DNA of 64,000 nucleotides from JABURQ01 sp029243145 (GTDB taxonomy: Bacteria > Planctomycetota > Planctomycetia > Planctomycetales > Planctomycetaceae). The DNA lies in the NCBI GenBank assembly GCA_965660145.1, contig CBFHYX010000010.1, positions 62,001 to 126,000 on the forward strand, in the 5' to 3' direction. Shown one piece after another: positions 43,149-52,243 of the stretch (the first letter of the stretch is position 1; every line of letters begins with the position of its first letter). Both the position numbers and the translations under genes were made by a program. Under the pieces are notes generated by a model. The model had not been told where the DNA came from. It saw nothing but the letters and a program-made list of their open reading frames with translations, and made no database searches.

Positions 43149-44531
43149 ATGAATCAATCACGGCGACGCAAAACGACACTCGACGCGTGGCTGAATTCCG
43201 TCATCACTCCGATCTATTTTATCGACGCACGCCGACGTGTTCGCTTCTATAACACAGGTTGCTTTCAACTCACAGGATGGATGACCGGCGATGTTTTAGG
43301 ACAGGTGTGCGATTACCACACCGAGGATGAAGGCGTTGATCGATTCCGCGGAGAACTTTGCCCCCCCCCTTCGGTGTTTCAGGGAACCGGCCACACTGTC
43401 GCCGCTTTTTTAACTCACAAGTCGGGGCATCAAATTGCCTGTGTCCAGGAATGTTTTCCACTCACAAATGCCCAAGGTGATGTGGAAGGCGTTTTGGTTG
43501 TGTTATCACCTCTGGAGCAACCGAGGAAAATGCCAAAACCATCGGCGGCACAAAAATGGCACGCGGAACTCGCTTCTGTTCGACAATCGATCCGCAAAAA
43601 TTATCGACGCGCTTCGATTGTCGGAGAATCTCGCAGCATGCAGCGAGTCATTTCCCAATCACAACTCGCCATGAATTCTGATTGTCCTGTGTGGATCACC
43701 GGCGAAACGGGAACCGGTCGAGAACATCTCGCACGCACCATCCACTATGAAAGTGCTTATCAAACCCGAGCCTTCGTTCCTCTCGACTGTCGCAGATCGG
43801 CGGCCATCGAATTGAAAAGAACCTGGCAACGCATGCTCGAAATGATCAATCCTGATGAACCTTTTTCGAGCCTGCAACCGGGAAGCCTGTTTTTGATCGA
43901 GGCGGAAGAGTTTCCTCGCGATCTACAACAAGAGTTGATCGAACTTCTGGATCGGCAACAGCATTTTCCCGCGGATCGTCGCGTGCGTGTCATCGCTTCC
44001 TCCACTCGCAAACCACAGGATCTCGTGGATCACGATCAATTGCTGCCAGAGTACCGACTGCTCCTCAGCACTTTGTTGATTGAACTTCCCCCACTTCGCG
44101 ATCGGTTGGAAGACTTGCCTCTACTCTCACAAGAGATTCTTGAAAATTTGAATCGTGGGGAAGATCATCAACTGGAAGGCTTTGAAGATGCGGTCGTGGA
44201 GCTATTTCAGCGATACCATTGGCCCGAAAATATCAACGAACTGACCGAAGTCATTCAAGCGGCACGATCTCAAGCCACGGGAGTGCATGTCACCGAAGAG
44301 AATCTCCCGTTTCGATTTCGCGCGGGTTACGATGCACAACGCGAAAATCCTGCTCCGGCAGAATCTTTCACCGATCTCGAATCGTATCTGGAACGGGTCG
44401 AACGCGAACATATTCTGGCGGCATTAGAACAAAGTCGATTTAATAAGACCAAGGCCGCAGAATTATTGGGTATCCCCCGAGCCAAACTTTATCGCCGTCT
44501 CGAATCGCTCGACATTGAGACTGAAGACTGA
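43149..44531 (+). CDS. PAS-AAA-Fis regulator with degenerate sigma-54 activator domain
   Basis: 460 residues built like an NtrC-type activator. An N-terminal PAS-like domain (about 10-125) has PIYFIDARRRVRFYN and FQLTGWMTGDV; then a shortened AAA+ region (about 155-380) and a Fis-type helix-turn-helix at the end (ALEQSRFNKTKAAELLGIPR). The AAA+ part has lost key features: Walker A is GETGTGRE (185-192) with Arg for the usual Lys, Walker B GSLFLIEA (245-252) has Ile where Asp is expected, and the segment between them that should carry GAFTGA is missing. The DNA-binding part looks intact. The likely role is a sigma-54-independent regulator or repressor; no target is known. Confidence 0.82.
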   Translation: MNQSRRRKTTLDAWLNSVITPIYFIDARRRVRFYNTGCFQLTGWMTGDVLGQVCDYHTEDEGVDRFRGELCPPPSVFQGTGHTVAAFLTHKSGHQIACVQECFPLTNAQGDVEGVLVVLSPLEQPRKMPKPSAAQKWHAELASVRQSIRKNYRRASIVGESRSMQRVISQSQLAMNSDCPVWITGETGTGREHLARTIHYESAYQTRAFVPLDCRRSAAIELKRTWQRMLEMINPDEPFSSLQPGSLFLIEAEEFPRDLQQELIELLDRQQHFPADRRVRVIASSTRKPQDLVDHDQLLPEYRLLLSTLLIELPPLRDRLEDLPLLSQEILENLNRGEDHQLEGFEDAVVELFQRYHWPENINELTEVIQAARSQATGVHVTEENLPFRFRAGYDAQRENPAPAESFTDLESYLERVEREHILAALEQSRFNKTKAAELLGIPRAKLYRRLESLDIETED

Positions 44532-44541
44532 AAGCATTTTT

Positions 44542-45885
44542 ATGAGCGTCAACCTAACCCGCCGAAACTTTCTCAAATCAACACTTGCGGCGGGGCCTCT
44601 CTCTGCCGGTTTGCTTTTCCCTCAGCAACGGCTCTGCGCCGATTCCTGCACCTCGATAGAACGCCCCAGAGTGGCCGTCATTCTCACTTGGATGACCCAT
44701 CTTTCCCACGCGCATGTGCTGATGGAGAATTTTCTGAACCCCGTTCTGTTCAACGGCCAATTGGTCGATCCGGGAGTCGACATCGTCTCGATGTACGTCG
44801 ATCAATTTCCCGCAGAGCGTGACATGGCACGAGGTGTTGCCAAAGATCACAACATCCCCATTTACGATTCCATTCGTCAGGCATTAACACAAGGTGGGAA
44901 AACGCTCGATGTCGATGCCATTCTCTGTATCGGCGAGCACGGTGATTATCCCGACACCAAGTACGGCATCGACAAATACCCGCGCAAAGAATGGTTCGAC
45001 GAATGTGTTTCTGTGATGAAGGAAGCCGGGAAAGTCGTCCCCTATTTCAACGATAAGCATTTCTCGTATCGCTGGGATTGGTCAAAGGAGATGTACGATA
45101 CGGCGCAGGAGATTGGTCTGCCGTTTCTGGCGGGAAGTTCAGTCCCGTTGGCTCAAAGAAAACCAGATATCAGTATCAAACCGGGAACCGAACTTGTCGA
45201 AGCCATTTCCATTCACGGCGGACCCATTGAACGATACGACTTTCACGGTGCGGAAGTCTTGCAATCGATGATCGAGTTTCGCAAAGGAGGAGAGACCGGC
45301 ATCTCGAAACTCGAAGTTTTGAAAGACGAAGAACTCCTCAAAGCGGGTAAGGCAGGACGTTTTTCGTGGGATCTCTACGAAGCCGCCATGAAAGCCGAAC
45401 TCGATGAAGTCCCCAAAACATTCGGGACCATTCCCGGTGAAGGAAAGCATCCGACGCACGGTATCTTTTTGGAATACAAAGACGGCTTGAAAGCGACCAT
45501 TTTACGAATCGGAGCCTCGGGAATTCGCTGGAATTTTGCCTGGCGTGAAAAGAAAGACCCAACCCCGAAGGCGACTTACTTCTATCCCGGTCCCTGGAAT
45601 AATCGCAATCTCTTCAAAGCACTCGCCCATTCGATCCAAACCCATTTTCGACAAAAACAAGCCCCTTATCCCGCCGAACGAACACTCCTCACGACCGGCA
45701 TCACCGAAGCCGCCGTGCGGTCGTATTATGAAGACGTGGCGTTAGACACACCTCATTTAGAAATCGCCTATCAACCGCGAGATTTCACCGCGATGAGAGA
45801 ACGCGGAGCAAGCTGGGATCTTCTGACCGAAGAGCTGAAATCCGAAAAGGGCTTGTATGATCCGAGAGTGTTGTTTAAAGAGTGA
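44542..45885 (+). CDS. Tat-exported uncharacterised planctomycete protein
   Basis: About 447 residues. Twin-arginine signal NLTRRNFLKSTLAAGPLSAG at the N-terminus. The body begins with ERPRVAVILTWMTHLSHAH, then VDAILCIGEHGDYPDTKYG, EAGKVVPYFNDKHFSYRWDW and IRWNFAWREKKDP, none of which I can tie to a known enzyme. The alternating beta/alpha pattern at the start suggests a Rossmann-like or Gfo/Idh-like fold with a second domain, but no GxGxxG is present. The ATG at 44542 (MSVNLTRRN) is chosen over that at 44515 because of the signal. It starts 11 bases after the regulator stop and could be its target. Confidence 0.72.
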   Translation: MSVNLTRRNFLKSTLAAGPLSAGLLFPQQRLCADSCTSIERPRVAVILTWMTHLSHAHVLMENFLNPVLFNGQLVDPGVDIVSMYVDQFPAERDMARGVAKDHNIPIYDSIRQALTQGGKTLDVDAILCIGEHGDYPDTKYGIDKYPRKEWFDECVSVMKEAGKVVPYFNDKHFSYRWDWSKEMYDTAQEIGLPFLAGSSVPLAQRKPDISIKPGTELVEAISIHGGPIERYDFHGAEVLQSMIEFRKGGETGISKLEVLKDEELLKAGKAGRFSWDLYEAAMKAELDEVPKTFGTIPGEGKHPTHGIFLEYKDGLKATILRIGASGIRWNFAWREKKDPTPKATYFYPGPWNNRNLFKALAHSIQTHFRQKQAPYPAERTLLTTGITEAAVRSYYEDVALDTPHLEIAYQPRDFTAMRERGASWDLLTEELKSEKGLYDPRVLFKE

Positions 45886-45892
45886 TTCTGTT

Positions 45893-46729
45893 TCAATCCT
45901 TCGGTCTCAGGTTATTCATGTCGTAATCGACCGAGACCAAATAGAGTCCGTGAGCGGGAGCCGTGGGACCAGCCAGCGAGCGGTTCCCTTCTGCGATCAT
46001 CCGCTCGACATCATCGGATTGATAACGGCCACGTCCCACATCGACCAATGTGCCGGTGATGGCACGGACCATGTTGTACAAAAATCCGTCTGCTGAAATC
46101 TCAAGGCAAAGAACCTCGTCAGTATCGGCAACCGTCGATTGTTGAGATTCGAAATCAAAAGCCGACCAGACATCCCACATCGATTGGCATTCAATAGTGA
46201 GATGTTCGACAGTCCTCACGCTGGTCGCTTTGTTGGGATATTGTGTTTCAAAACAACGAAAGTCGTGTGTGCCGACGATGTGCTTGGCGGCTTCACGCAT
46301 TTTGTGCAGATCCAACTCATTACCGAAACGCCAGGTGTAATTACGTAAAAATGGTAATCCAATGTCGCGATGATGAATCAGATAGCGGTAGCACTTACGC
46401 ACGGCAGAATAGGTGGCGTGAAAACGCTCGGGCACTTCTAGCGAGTCACGAGCAATGATGTCTTCTGGGAGTCGGCTTTGGAGAGCCGAGGCGAACTTCT
46501 CCGCAGGAATTGTGGAACTTGTCTGAAAGTTGGCGACCTGGCCGAGTGCATGTACGCCGGAATCGGTTCGTCCGGCGGCGATTAACTTGATCTCCTCCCC
46601 CGTCAGGTCAGAGATCGCTTTCTGCACGAGTTCCTGAACCGTCACGCCGTTCGGTTGAATCTGCCAACCGACATAATTCGACCCGTCGTAAGCGAGGGTG
46701 AGTCGGATGTTACGAGTTGGAAGCGGCAT
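45893..46729 (-). CDS. truA: tRNA pseudouridine synthase A
   Basis: Makes pseudouridine at positions 38-40 of the tRNA anticodon arm. 278 residues from the ATG at 46729 (MPLPTRNIRLTL), with the opening LAYDGSNYVGWQIQPNG, the catalytic Asp in AAGRTDSGVHALGQVANF, ARDSLEVPERFHATYSAV, the HDFRCFE region and FLYNMVRAITGTLVDVGRG near the C-terminus. All family blocks are present and length is normal. Frame extends to 46741 (MVNIMPL), a less likely start. It is upstream of nothing on this strand except argH, 60 bases before. Confidence 0.94.
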   Translation of the reverse strand: MPLPTRNIRLTLAYDGSNYVGWQIQPNGVTVQELVQKAISDLTGEEIKLIAAGRTDSGVHALGQVANFQTSSTIPAEKFASALQSRLPEDIIARDSLEVPERFHATYSAVRKCYRYLIHHRDIGLPFLRNYTWRFGNELDLHKMREAAKHIVGTHDFRCFETQYPNKATSVRTVEHLTIECQSMWDVWSAFDFESQQSTVADTDEVLCLEISADGFLYNMVRAITGTLVDVGRGRYQSDDVERMIAEGNRSLAGPTAPAHGLYLVSVDYDMNNLRPKD

Positions 46730-46793
46730 AATATTTACCAAGAACGATGTGCCTCTACTGGCTTAACCAGCAGTGTGTCTCTACAACCAACCT

Positions 46794-48176
46794 CTACTCA
46801 ATTTCCAGCCGTCCCCGCCACTGCGACAATTGATGTTCGACCGGTTTGAGACCTCCCGACCCATAACTTTGCAGAGACGCCACGGCATTCCGTGTTCCCA
46901 ACACTTGGCTGACATCTTCGTGTATCAAGTCACAGACTCCTTGCATCTCGGCAAGATCGAGATCGGACAATCGACACTTTTTCTCTTCACACAAAGCCAC
47001 CAACGATCCCACCGTACCATGAGCGGTCCGCATCGGAACCCCCTGCTTAATCAGATATTCCATGAGTGCGGTGGCATCGAGAAAACCATCTTCCAAACGA
47101 GATTCGATGACATCCTGTTGAATTTCGGCCCCGCGAACGATGGCCGCCGCCAATTCGAGAGAGGCTGCCGTCGTATCGAAGGCATCGAACATCGCCAATT
47201 TGTCCTCTTGAAGATCGCGGTTGTAGGCCATCGGTAGACCTTTGAGGAGAATCAGAATTTGAGTCACATCGGCAATGACCCGAGCAGACTTCCCACGAAT
47301 GAGTTCCAGAACATCGGGGTTCCGTTTTTGCGGCATGATCGATGAACCGGTCGTATAGGCGTCGGGAAGTTTTAAGAACCCAAACTCGGTGGAGAACCAG
47401 AGGATCCATTCTTCCGCCAAACTCGACAGGTGAGTTGCCACCAAAGAAAGCGAAAACACAAACTCGGCCAGGTAATCTCGATCACTGGACACATCGAGAC
47501 TATTTGCCGCCGGCTGGTCAAATTCGAGCAGTTCGGTCGTCATGTCTCGATCAATGGGTAACGATGTCCCCGCCATCGCTGCGCAACCGAGAGGATTGAT
47601 ATTCACACGCTTTCGACAATCGGCGAGTCGTTCGCGATCTCGTTGAAATTTCTCGCAATACGCCAACCAATAATGTACTAATTGCACGGGCATCGCTCGT
47701 TGAAGATGGGTATAGCCGGGAACGATGATATCGAGATCGGCTGCGGAACGTTCGACGAACGCTTTTTGGATCTCTATGAGTAACCCATCGACTTGATCAA
47801 TAGCATCGCGGACAAATAATTTCAGATCGGTGGAAACTTGATCGTTTCGTGATCGCCCGGTGTGTAACTTACGTCCGACATCGCCCAACTTCTCAATGAG
47901 TGCCGACTCGATGTGCATGTGGATGTCTTCGAGGCTAATCTGAAACTCCATCTTGCCCGCCTCAATGTCGGCAAGAATGTTGTCCAGCTCGACAATGATC
48001 GCATCGCGTTCTGCTGAGGAGATCAGTTCGGTCGCTGCCAACATGCGCGCGTGAGCTTGCGAACCACGTACATCGCATTGCGCGAGTCGATGATCGAAAC
48101 TGATCGATTCGGTAAAAAGTTCGACGCGGGAGTCGGTTTGTTGCTGAAACCGTCCGCCCCAGGCTTTGGCGGCCAT
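46794..48176 (-). CDS. argH: Argininosuccinate lyase
   Basis: Last step of arginine biosynthesis: splits argininosuccinate into arginine and fumarate. 460 residues, normal length. The catalytic signature GSSIMPQKRNPD (fumarase/aspartase superfamily) is present, as are HTGRSRNDQVSTDLKLF, PGYTHLQRAMPVQL and the start KAWGGRFQQQTDSRVE. The ATG at 48176 is clear. It is followed on the same strand by truA after 52 bases. No other arginine gene is adjacent. Confidence 0.96.
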   Translation of the reverse strand: MAAKAWGGRFQQQTDSRVELFTESISFDHRLAQCDVRGSQAHARMLAATELISSAERDAIIVELDNILADIEAGKMEFQISLEDIHMHIESALIEKLGDVGRKLHTGRSRNDQVSTDLKLFVRDAIDQVDGLLIEIQKAFVERSAADLDIIVPGYTHLQRAMPVQLVHYWLAYCEKFQRDRERLADCRKRVNINPLGCAAMAGTSLPIDRDMTTELLEFDQPAANSLDVSSDRDYLAEFVFSLSLVATHLSSLAEEWILWFSTEFGFLKLPDAYTTGSSIMPQKRNPDVLELIRGKSARVIADVTQILILLKGLPMAYNRDLQEDKLAMFDAFDTTAASLELAAAIVRGAEIQQDVIESRLEDGFLDATALMEYLIKQGVPMRTAHGTVGSLVALCEEKKCRLSDLDLAEMQGVCDLIHEDVSQVLGTRNAVASLQSYGSGGLKPVEHQLSQWRGRLEIE

Positions 48177-48428
48177 GGACCGAGTCCTTTTATTTTAAGG
48201 GAGTTTAATGTGTTGATTGCGGTGTCATCTTCAACGGGAGGTTCTTATTGCTGACACAACAAGTGGTCCACACGTTACGCGGAATTTCCGAAATTTTCCA
48301 TGCGGACTACTAATCGGTGGATATCATTCCTTCCGAGATACCAGATGAAGATTGCTTCATTGTTGCCGCTATATCTTAACAGTATGTGCGATTTGATGAA
48401 GATATGAAGGAGCTGAAATAGTCTTTGT
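48177..48428. other. Intergenic region upstream of argH and the small lipoprotein gene
   Basis: 252 bases between divergent genes. No promoter, strong hairpin or coding sequence stands out. An AAGGAG at 48407-48412 lies 16 bases from the lipoprotein ATG, too far for a normal ribosome binding site. Confidence 0.35.
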
Positions 48429-48722
48429 ATGAAAAAATCCCGAATCAATGAATCGTCCCTTTTCTCTCTGAAGACAGGATGTATGATCCCGAATCTGACG
48501 ACATTCATTTTCCCTTTTTCATCGATTCAAGGAACTCTCCCGATCAATACATCACCGCCACTTCGACTCTTAGCTTGTCTTGCCATTCTAATTGCCAACA
48601 TGTTGCTGGGCTGTGGAGACAGCCGCTCCACGGAAACAACCAATGCAGACGATATCCCCAAATCGGAAGTGATCGTACCCGAAAAAGGTGGAGAACCGGT
48701 ATTAGCCGAAGAGGGGCCGTAG
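48429..48722 (+). CDS. Small predicted lipoprotein
   Basis: 97 residues. The N-terminal part has a hydrophobic segment ending in a lipobox (LACLAILIANMLLGCGDS) at about residue 60, an unusually long leader; the mature part is only about 35 residues, acidic and without recognisable structure. A shorter start (for example the ATG at 48483, MIPNLTT) would still leave a long signal. Small lipoproteins of this type are often next to DUF1559 genes in planctomycetes, as here (DUF1559 starts 67 bases on). No function can be inferred. Confidence 0.5.
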   Translation: MKKSRINESSLFSLKTGCMIPNLTTFIFPFSSIQGTLPINTSPPLRLLACLAILIANMLLGCGDSRSTETTNADDIPKSEVIVPEKGGEPVLAEEGP

Positions 48723-48789
48723 TCCGAGTTTTATATTTCCATTGACACTAATCTCTTTAAAACATTCTGAATTTACCAAGGAAAAGACC

Positions 48790-49752
48790 ATGAAGTCATT
48801 TCGAAAGAAGAGCGTCTGCTCTAAGTCAGCAGCACGAAAGCGAGCAGGTTTCACCCTGATTGAACTGCTGGTTGTGATTGCCATTATTGCCGTGCTGGTC
48901 GCATTATTATTACCGGCGGTGCAACAAGCGAGAGAAGCCGCCCGACGTAGCTCGTGCAAAAATAATCTCAAACAACTCGGATTGGCCTTCCACAACTTCA
49001 ATGACACGTACCGTGAACTTCCACCGGGAGTCCGCTCAGCTTGGGGAATGTCTTGGACGTGGGACATCCTCCCCTATCTTGAACAGCCTGCAGTTTACGA
49101 ACTAATGCCCGATGATCCTTTGAGCGATAGTGGGCATTGGGGTGGTACAGATGCGAGAAGCCTCGGATTGATCCAGATCACTCGAACTAACGTCCCCGTG
49201 TTCCATTGCCCCTCCCAGCCGGGGAATCAGAGTGAGGAGAATGATGTGAATGGCTTGACGGGATGCGTCAAGAATAACTATTTGGCCAATGCAGGGAACG
49301 CCTAAACCGATGACAATGGTGCCACCGGAATGGATAACTCCGACGGCATGTTTACTGCGGATCGCTGGAGCGGCACACCAGTGAAACCCAAGCGGCTGGC
49401 TGATGTCATCGACGGACTTTCCAATACACTGATGGCGGCAGAATCCGTCTACCTACTTGATGCGGGACAAGGCTGCAACATCTGTGATCGTTTCCTGTTC
49501 TATCATATGAATGCTGACAGCGGCACCGGCTCCGATTTTTCGGAAGCGTTGGGATCAACTTATTACCCCATCAATTCCAAAGAGGTCAACACGACAGAAA
49601 GAGAACTCTCTTATTCGAGTTACCATACCGGCGGCATTAATGCATTGCTGGGAGATGGTTCGGTCCGTTTTGTTTCCGAGAACATTGATCTCGTCAATGT
49701 GTGGCGAGCCCTTGGTTCGATACACGGCAATGAGGTGATTGGTGAGTTCTGA
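48790..49752 (+). pseudogene. DUF1559 gene interrupted by an in-frame TAA
   Basis: Pilin-like N-terminus GFTLIELLVVIAIIAVLVAL followed by the DUF1559 parts AVQQAREAARRSSC and NNLKQLGLAFHNFND. The frame stays open to codon TAA at 49303-49305 (ANAGNA, stop, TDDNGATG) and continues in the same frame to 49752, where SSYHTGGINALLGDGSVRF and the end NVWRALGSIHG complete a normal DUF1559 domain. A single TAT/TAC to TAA change would explain it. The downstream half has no ribosome binding site of its own. It could be a true pseudogene, a sequencing error, or read through. The intact relative at 57353 shows what the whole protein looks like. Confidence 0.85.
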
Positions 49753-49790
49753 GCAATTCATGCTTCACAAAGACAATTTGGTGACGCCAG

Positions 49791-50408
49791 TCACTCATCG
49801 TCTTCGTCGAGAAACTGCTGACTCTCGTCGAGCATGATGATGTCGGCATTACTGTCTTCATCAAACCCCGAACCGACAGAGTTCACAGAGTCAGAACTAA
49901 GCCCCTCCTTACGAGGAATCTTCGACATCGAGATCGGTTCGTCGTCATCAATCACGACAGGAAACTCTTGGCTCAATTCAATGGATCGATCCGATTGATC
50001 GGGCTTAAATTTCACACTCTCCGCACCGGCAACGATGGCTTGCACATCTTCATCTGGCATGACATCATCGTCATCTGCCTTCAGGCTTTTTTGAGATGCG
50101 AGCTTAGCATTCTTGGGTGCGGTTCCCGAGAGGAGTTGGTATTCCACATCTCCGAACATCACTTCATCACCAATTTCGATTTTTGCTTCTTTCTCAACGC
50201 GTTTTCCGTTGATGGTAATTCCATTGGTGCTGCCCAGATCGCGAACTTGATAACCATTGTTGATTTGTGCCAGACAGCAGTGCTTCCGAGAAACCTTGCG
50301 GCTGTTCAACAAAACAATATCACACTCGGAATGCCGACCGACGAAGAGAATCGGCTTATCGAGCAGAACGGGTCGTCCTTTTCCGAGTGGTTTGAGATAT
50401 TCCGTCAT
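49791..50408 (-). CDS. FHA-domain protein
   Basis: 205 residues. The FHA domain is at the N-terminus: FVGRHSECDIVLLNSRKVS with G-R, SRKHCCLAQINNGYQV, and LGSTNGITINGKRVEK (S-T-N-G), followed by IGDEVMFGDVEYQLL. The C-terminal 100 residues are acidic and unstructured, rich in Asp/Glu and Ser, possible phosphorylation sites. Domain layout is reversed relative to the FHA protein at 41427 only in the linker, so they are probable paralogues. Cytoplasmic. Partner unknown. Confidence 0.87.
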   Translation of the reverse strand: MTEYLKPLGKGRPVLLDKPILFVGRHSECDIVLLNSRKVSRKHCCLAQINNGYQVRDLGSTNGITINGKRVEKEAKIEIGDEVMFGDVEYQLLSGTAPKNAKLASQKSLKADDDDVMPDEDVQAIVAGAESVKFKPDQSDRSIELSQEFPVVIDDDEPISMSKIPRKEGLSSDSVNSVGSGFDEDSNADIIMLDESQQFLDEDDE

Positions 50409-50615
50409 ATGAACATTCCGAGATCGGAAGTGAGATAAAACTGCCGTGAATGATAATCCAACTCTCTAATATCTTAACGCCCCGATAAGCGAGTTCGGCT
50501 AATTATTAGTGAGAAATTGTGAATCTGAGCAATTCTTTAACTTCCCGACCCTCATTTTTTCCCGGCAGATGTCCGGTTTTGACGACCACATCAATCGTAG
50601 GGACAGTCTGCACAT
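50409..50615. other. Intergenic region, nothing recognised
   Basis: About 200 bases upstream of the FHA gene and downstream of phhB, on the same strand. A/T-rich in places (TATCTTAACG, AATTATTAG), but I see no promoter pair, terminator or coding frame. Confidence 0.3.
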
Positions 50616-50975
50616 TCATTCCTGCGGTATTTGATCGATCTTCGCAGCGAGAATGAAATCGTTTTCAGACAGTCCACCAATCGCATGAGTCCAGATTTCG
50701 ATGGTGACATTGCGATATCCCACGATATGTAAATCGGGATGATGGCCTTCGTCTTCAGCAATCGCAGCCACCTGATTGAAGAACGTCAATCCGGACATAA
50801 AATTTTTCACCGTCCAGTTTCGAGCAATCCGTTCACCATCATGAGTCACTTCCCAACCGGGATGCTCTTTGATCTGTTCGGCTACTTCTTCTGCCGTCAT
50901 TTTGGGAACACCACCTTCGCAGGGCTGGCATTTCTTTTGAGTGAGGACATCACAACTTTGGGCATGGGATGACAT
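50616..50975 (-). CDS. phhB: 4a-hydroxytetrahydrobiopterin dehydratase (pterin carbinolamine dehydratase)
   Basis: 119 residues. Dehydrates 4a-hydroxytetrahydrobiopterin in pterin recycling. The family motif EDEGHHPDLHIVGYRNV, the preceding WEVTHDGERIARNWTVKNF, and VTIEIWTHAIGGLSENDF are clear. The frame starts at 51035 but the ATG at 50975 (MSSHAQSCDVL) has AGGAA seven bases upstream and gives the normal start; four cysteines lie in the first 25 residues (SCDVLTQKKCQPC), a minor oddity. No phenylalanine hydroxylase is seen nearby. Confidence 0.92.
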   Translation of the reverse strand: MSSHAQSCDVLTQKKCQPCEGGVPKMTAEEVAEQIKEHPGWEVTHDGERIARNWTVKNFMSGLTFFNQVAAIAEDEGHHPDLHIVGYRNVTIEIWTHAIGGLSENDFILAAKIDQIPQE

Positions 50976-51112
50976 ATCTTGAGTTCCTGATGGATAAAAA
51001 TTTCGTGACTCGATTTCACTCGACATTCTAGACAATTCTTCAAAATATCGAAGGACCGATCAGTATTCGAGCACCGATTCGAGACAGTTTACGGTTTCAT
51101 GCGGACTGGTGT

Positions 51113-52243
51113 TTGACAATTGACCCGATTCCGGCGAATGATGGTAACAGTATTACTAACCGGGAGTTATCCAACTTGAGCGATCCAACACAGCAGGAGC
51201 CCGTCTCTCTCGAAGACAGCGATCTGCAACGACTCGAACAATTGACAAAAGCTTATGAGGAAATGACTTCGCAAATTGGCCGAGTCATCGTCGGCCAGGA
51301 TCTGGTCATTGAAGAATTGTTGATCTCTGTGCTTGCGGGGGGACACGCGCTGCTTGTTGGTGTTCCCGGCTTGGCAAAGACCTTGATGGTTCGCACCTTA
51401 GCACAATCCATGAGCCTTTCGTTTAATCGGGTCCAATTCACTCCTGACCTGATGCCTGCCGACATCACCGGGACAGAAGTTCTTCAGCAGAACCAAACCA
51501 CCGGCGAACGCGACCTCAAGTTTTTACCGGGCCCCGTTTTTGCGAATGTGATACTGGCTGACGAAATCAATCGGACTCCTCCCAAGACGCAAGCCGCGTT
51601 GCTCGAAGCAATGCAGGAACGGCAAGTGACCGCGGGTGGACATCGTCACGAGTTACCCAATCCATTTTTTGTGTTGGCGACTCAAAATCCCATCGAGCAG
51701 GAAGGAACCTATCCACTCCCCGAGGCTCAACTTGACCGTTTTATGTTTCAAGTGTTGGTCGATTACCCCACCGCCGACGAAGAGTTTGCCATCGTTCGTC
51801 AGACGACGGCCGGCAAACAGAGTGAAGTTGAACCCGTTCTGGGCAGCAAAGAACTGGTGGAACTGCAAGAGTTCATCCGTCGTATCCCGGTCGCCGATTC
51901 TTTGATTCGTTATGCGATGCAGTACGCCCGCTTAACCCGGTTGAATCGTCCCGAAACGCCAGACTTTATTAAACAATACGTCAGTTGGGGAGCCGGCCCC
52001 CGAGCAAGCCAGTTTCTGGTATTAGGAGCCAAGGCGAGAGCCGTGCTTCATGGAAAAACTGCTGTTGGCACCGACGACATTCAGGCAGTCGCCAAACCCG
52101 TGTTACGACATCGTATTTTAACGAATTTCAATGCCGAAGCAGAGGGGATCACAGCCGATCATATTGTTGAGCGACTGATTCAGATGATCCCGCTCGATCA
52201 ATCAGGAGAGACCAATGCCGGCCCCCTCTCCGAACTCATTTGA
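51113..52243 (+). CDS. MoxR-family AAA+ ATPase
   Basis: 376 residues, with an N-terminal polar extension of about 45. AAA+ motifs: Walker A as LLVGVPGLAKTLMVRTLA, Walker B as VILADEINRTPPKTQAALLEAM, sensor-1 region FFVLATQNPIEQEGTYPL, and the arginine-finger LDRFMFQVLVDYP. Such ATPases chaperone VWA proteins. The start is a TTG at 51113, the only frame-compatible upstream start; TTG at 51176 is an alternative. The next gene (DUF58) overlaps its 3' end by 29 bases and a VWA membrane protein follows, forming the classical moxR operon. Confidence 0.9.
   Translation: MTIDPIPANDGNSITNRELSNLSDPTQQEPVSLEDSDLQRLEQLTKAYEEMTSQIGRVIVGQDLVIEELLISVLAGGHALLVGVPGLAKTLMVRTLAQSMSLSFNRVQFTPDLMPADITGTEVLQQNQTTGERDLKFLPGPVFANVILADEINRTPPKTQAALLEAMQERQVTAGGHRHELPNPFFVLATQNPIEQEGTYPLPEAQLDRFMFQVLVDYPTADEEFAIVRQTTAGKQSEVEPVLGSKELVELQEFIRRIPVADSLIRYAMQYARLTRLNRPETPDFIKQYVSWGAGPRASQFLVLGAKARAVLHGKTAVGTDDIQAVAKPVLRHRILTNFNAEAEGITADHIVERLIQMIPLDQSGETNAGPLSELI

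Noticed and set aside
49303..49305. Recoding of TAA as a selenocysteine or pyrrolysine codon
   Set aside because: Those use TGA and TAG; TAA is not used for either, so mutation or error is likelier.
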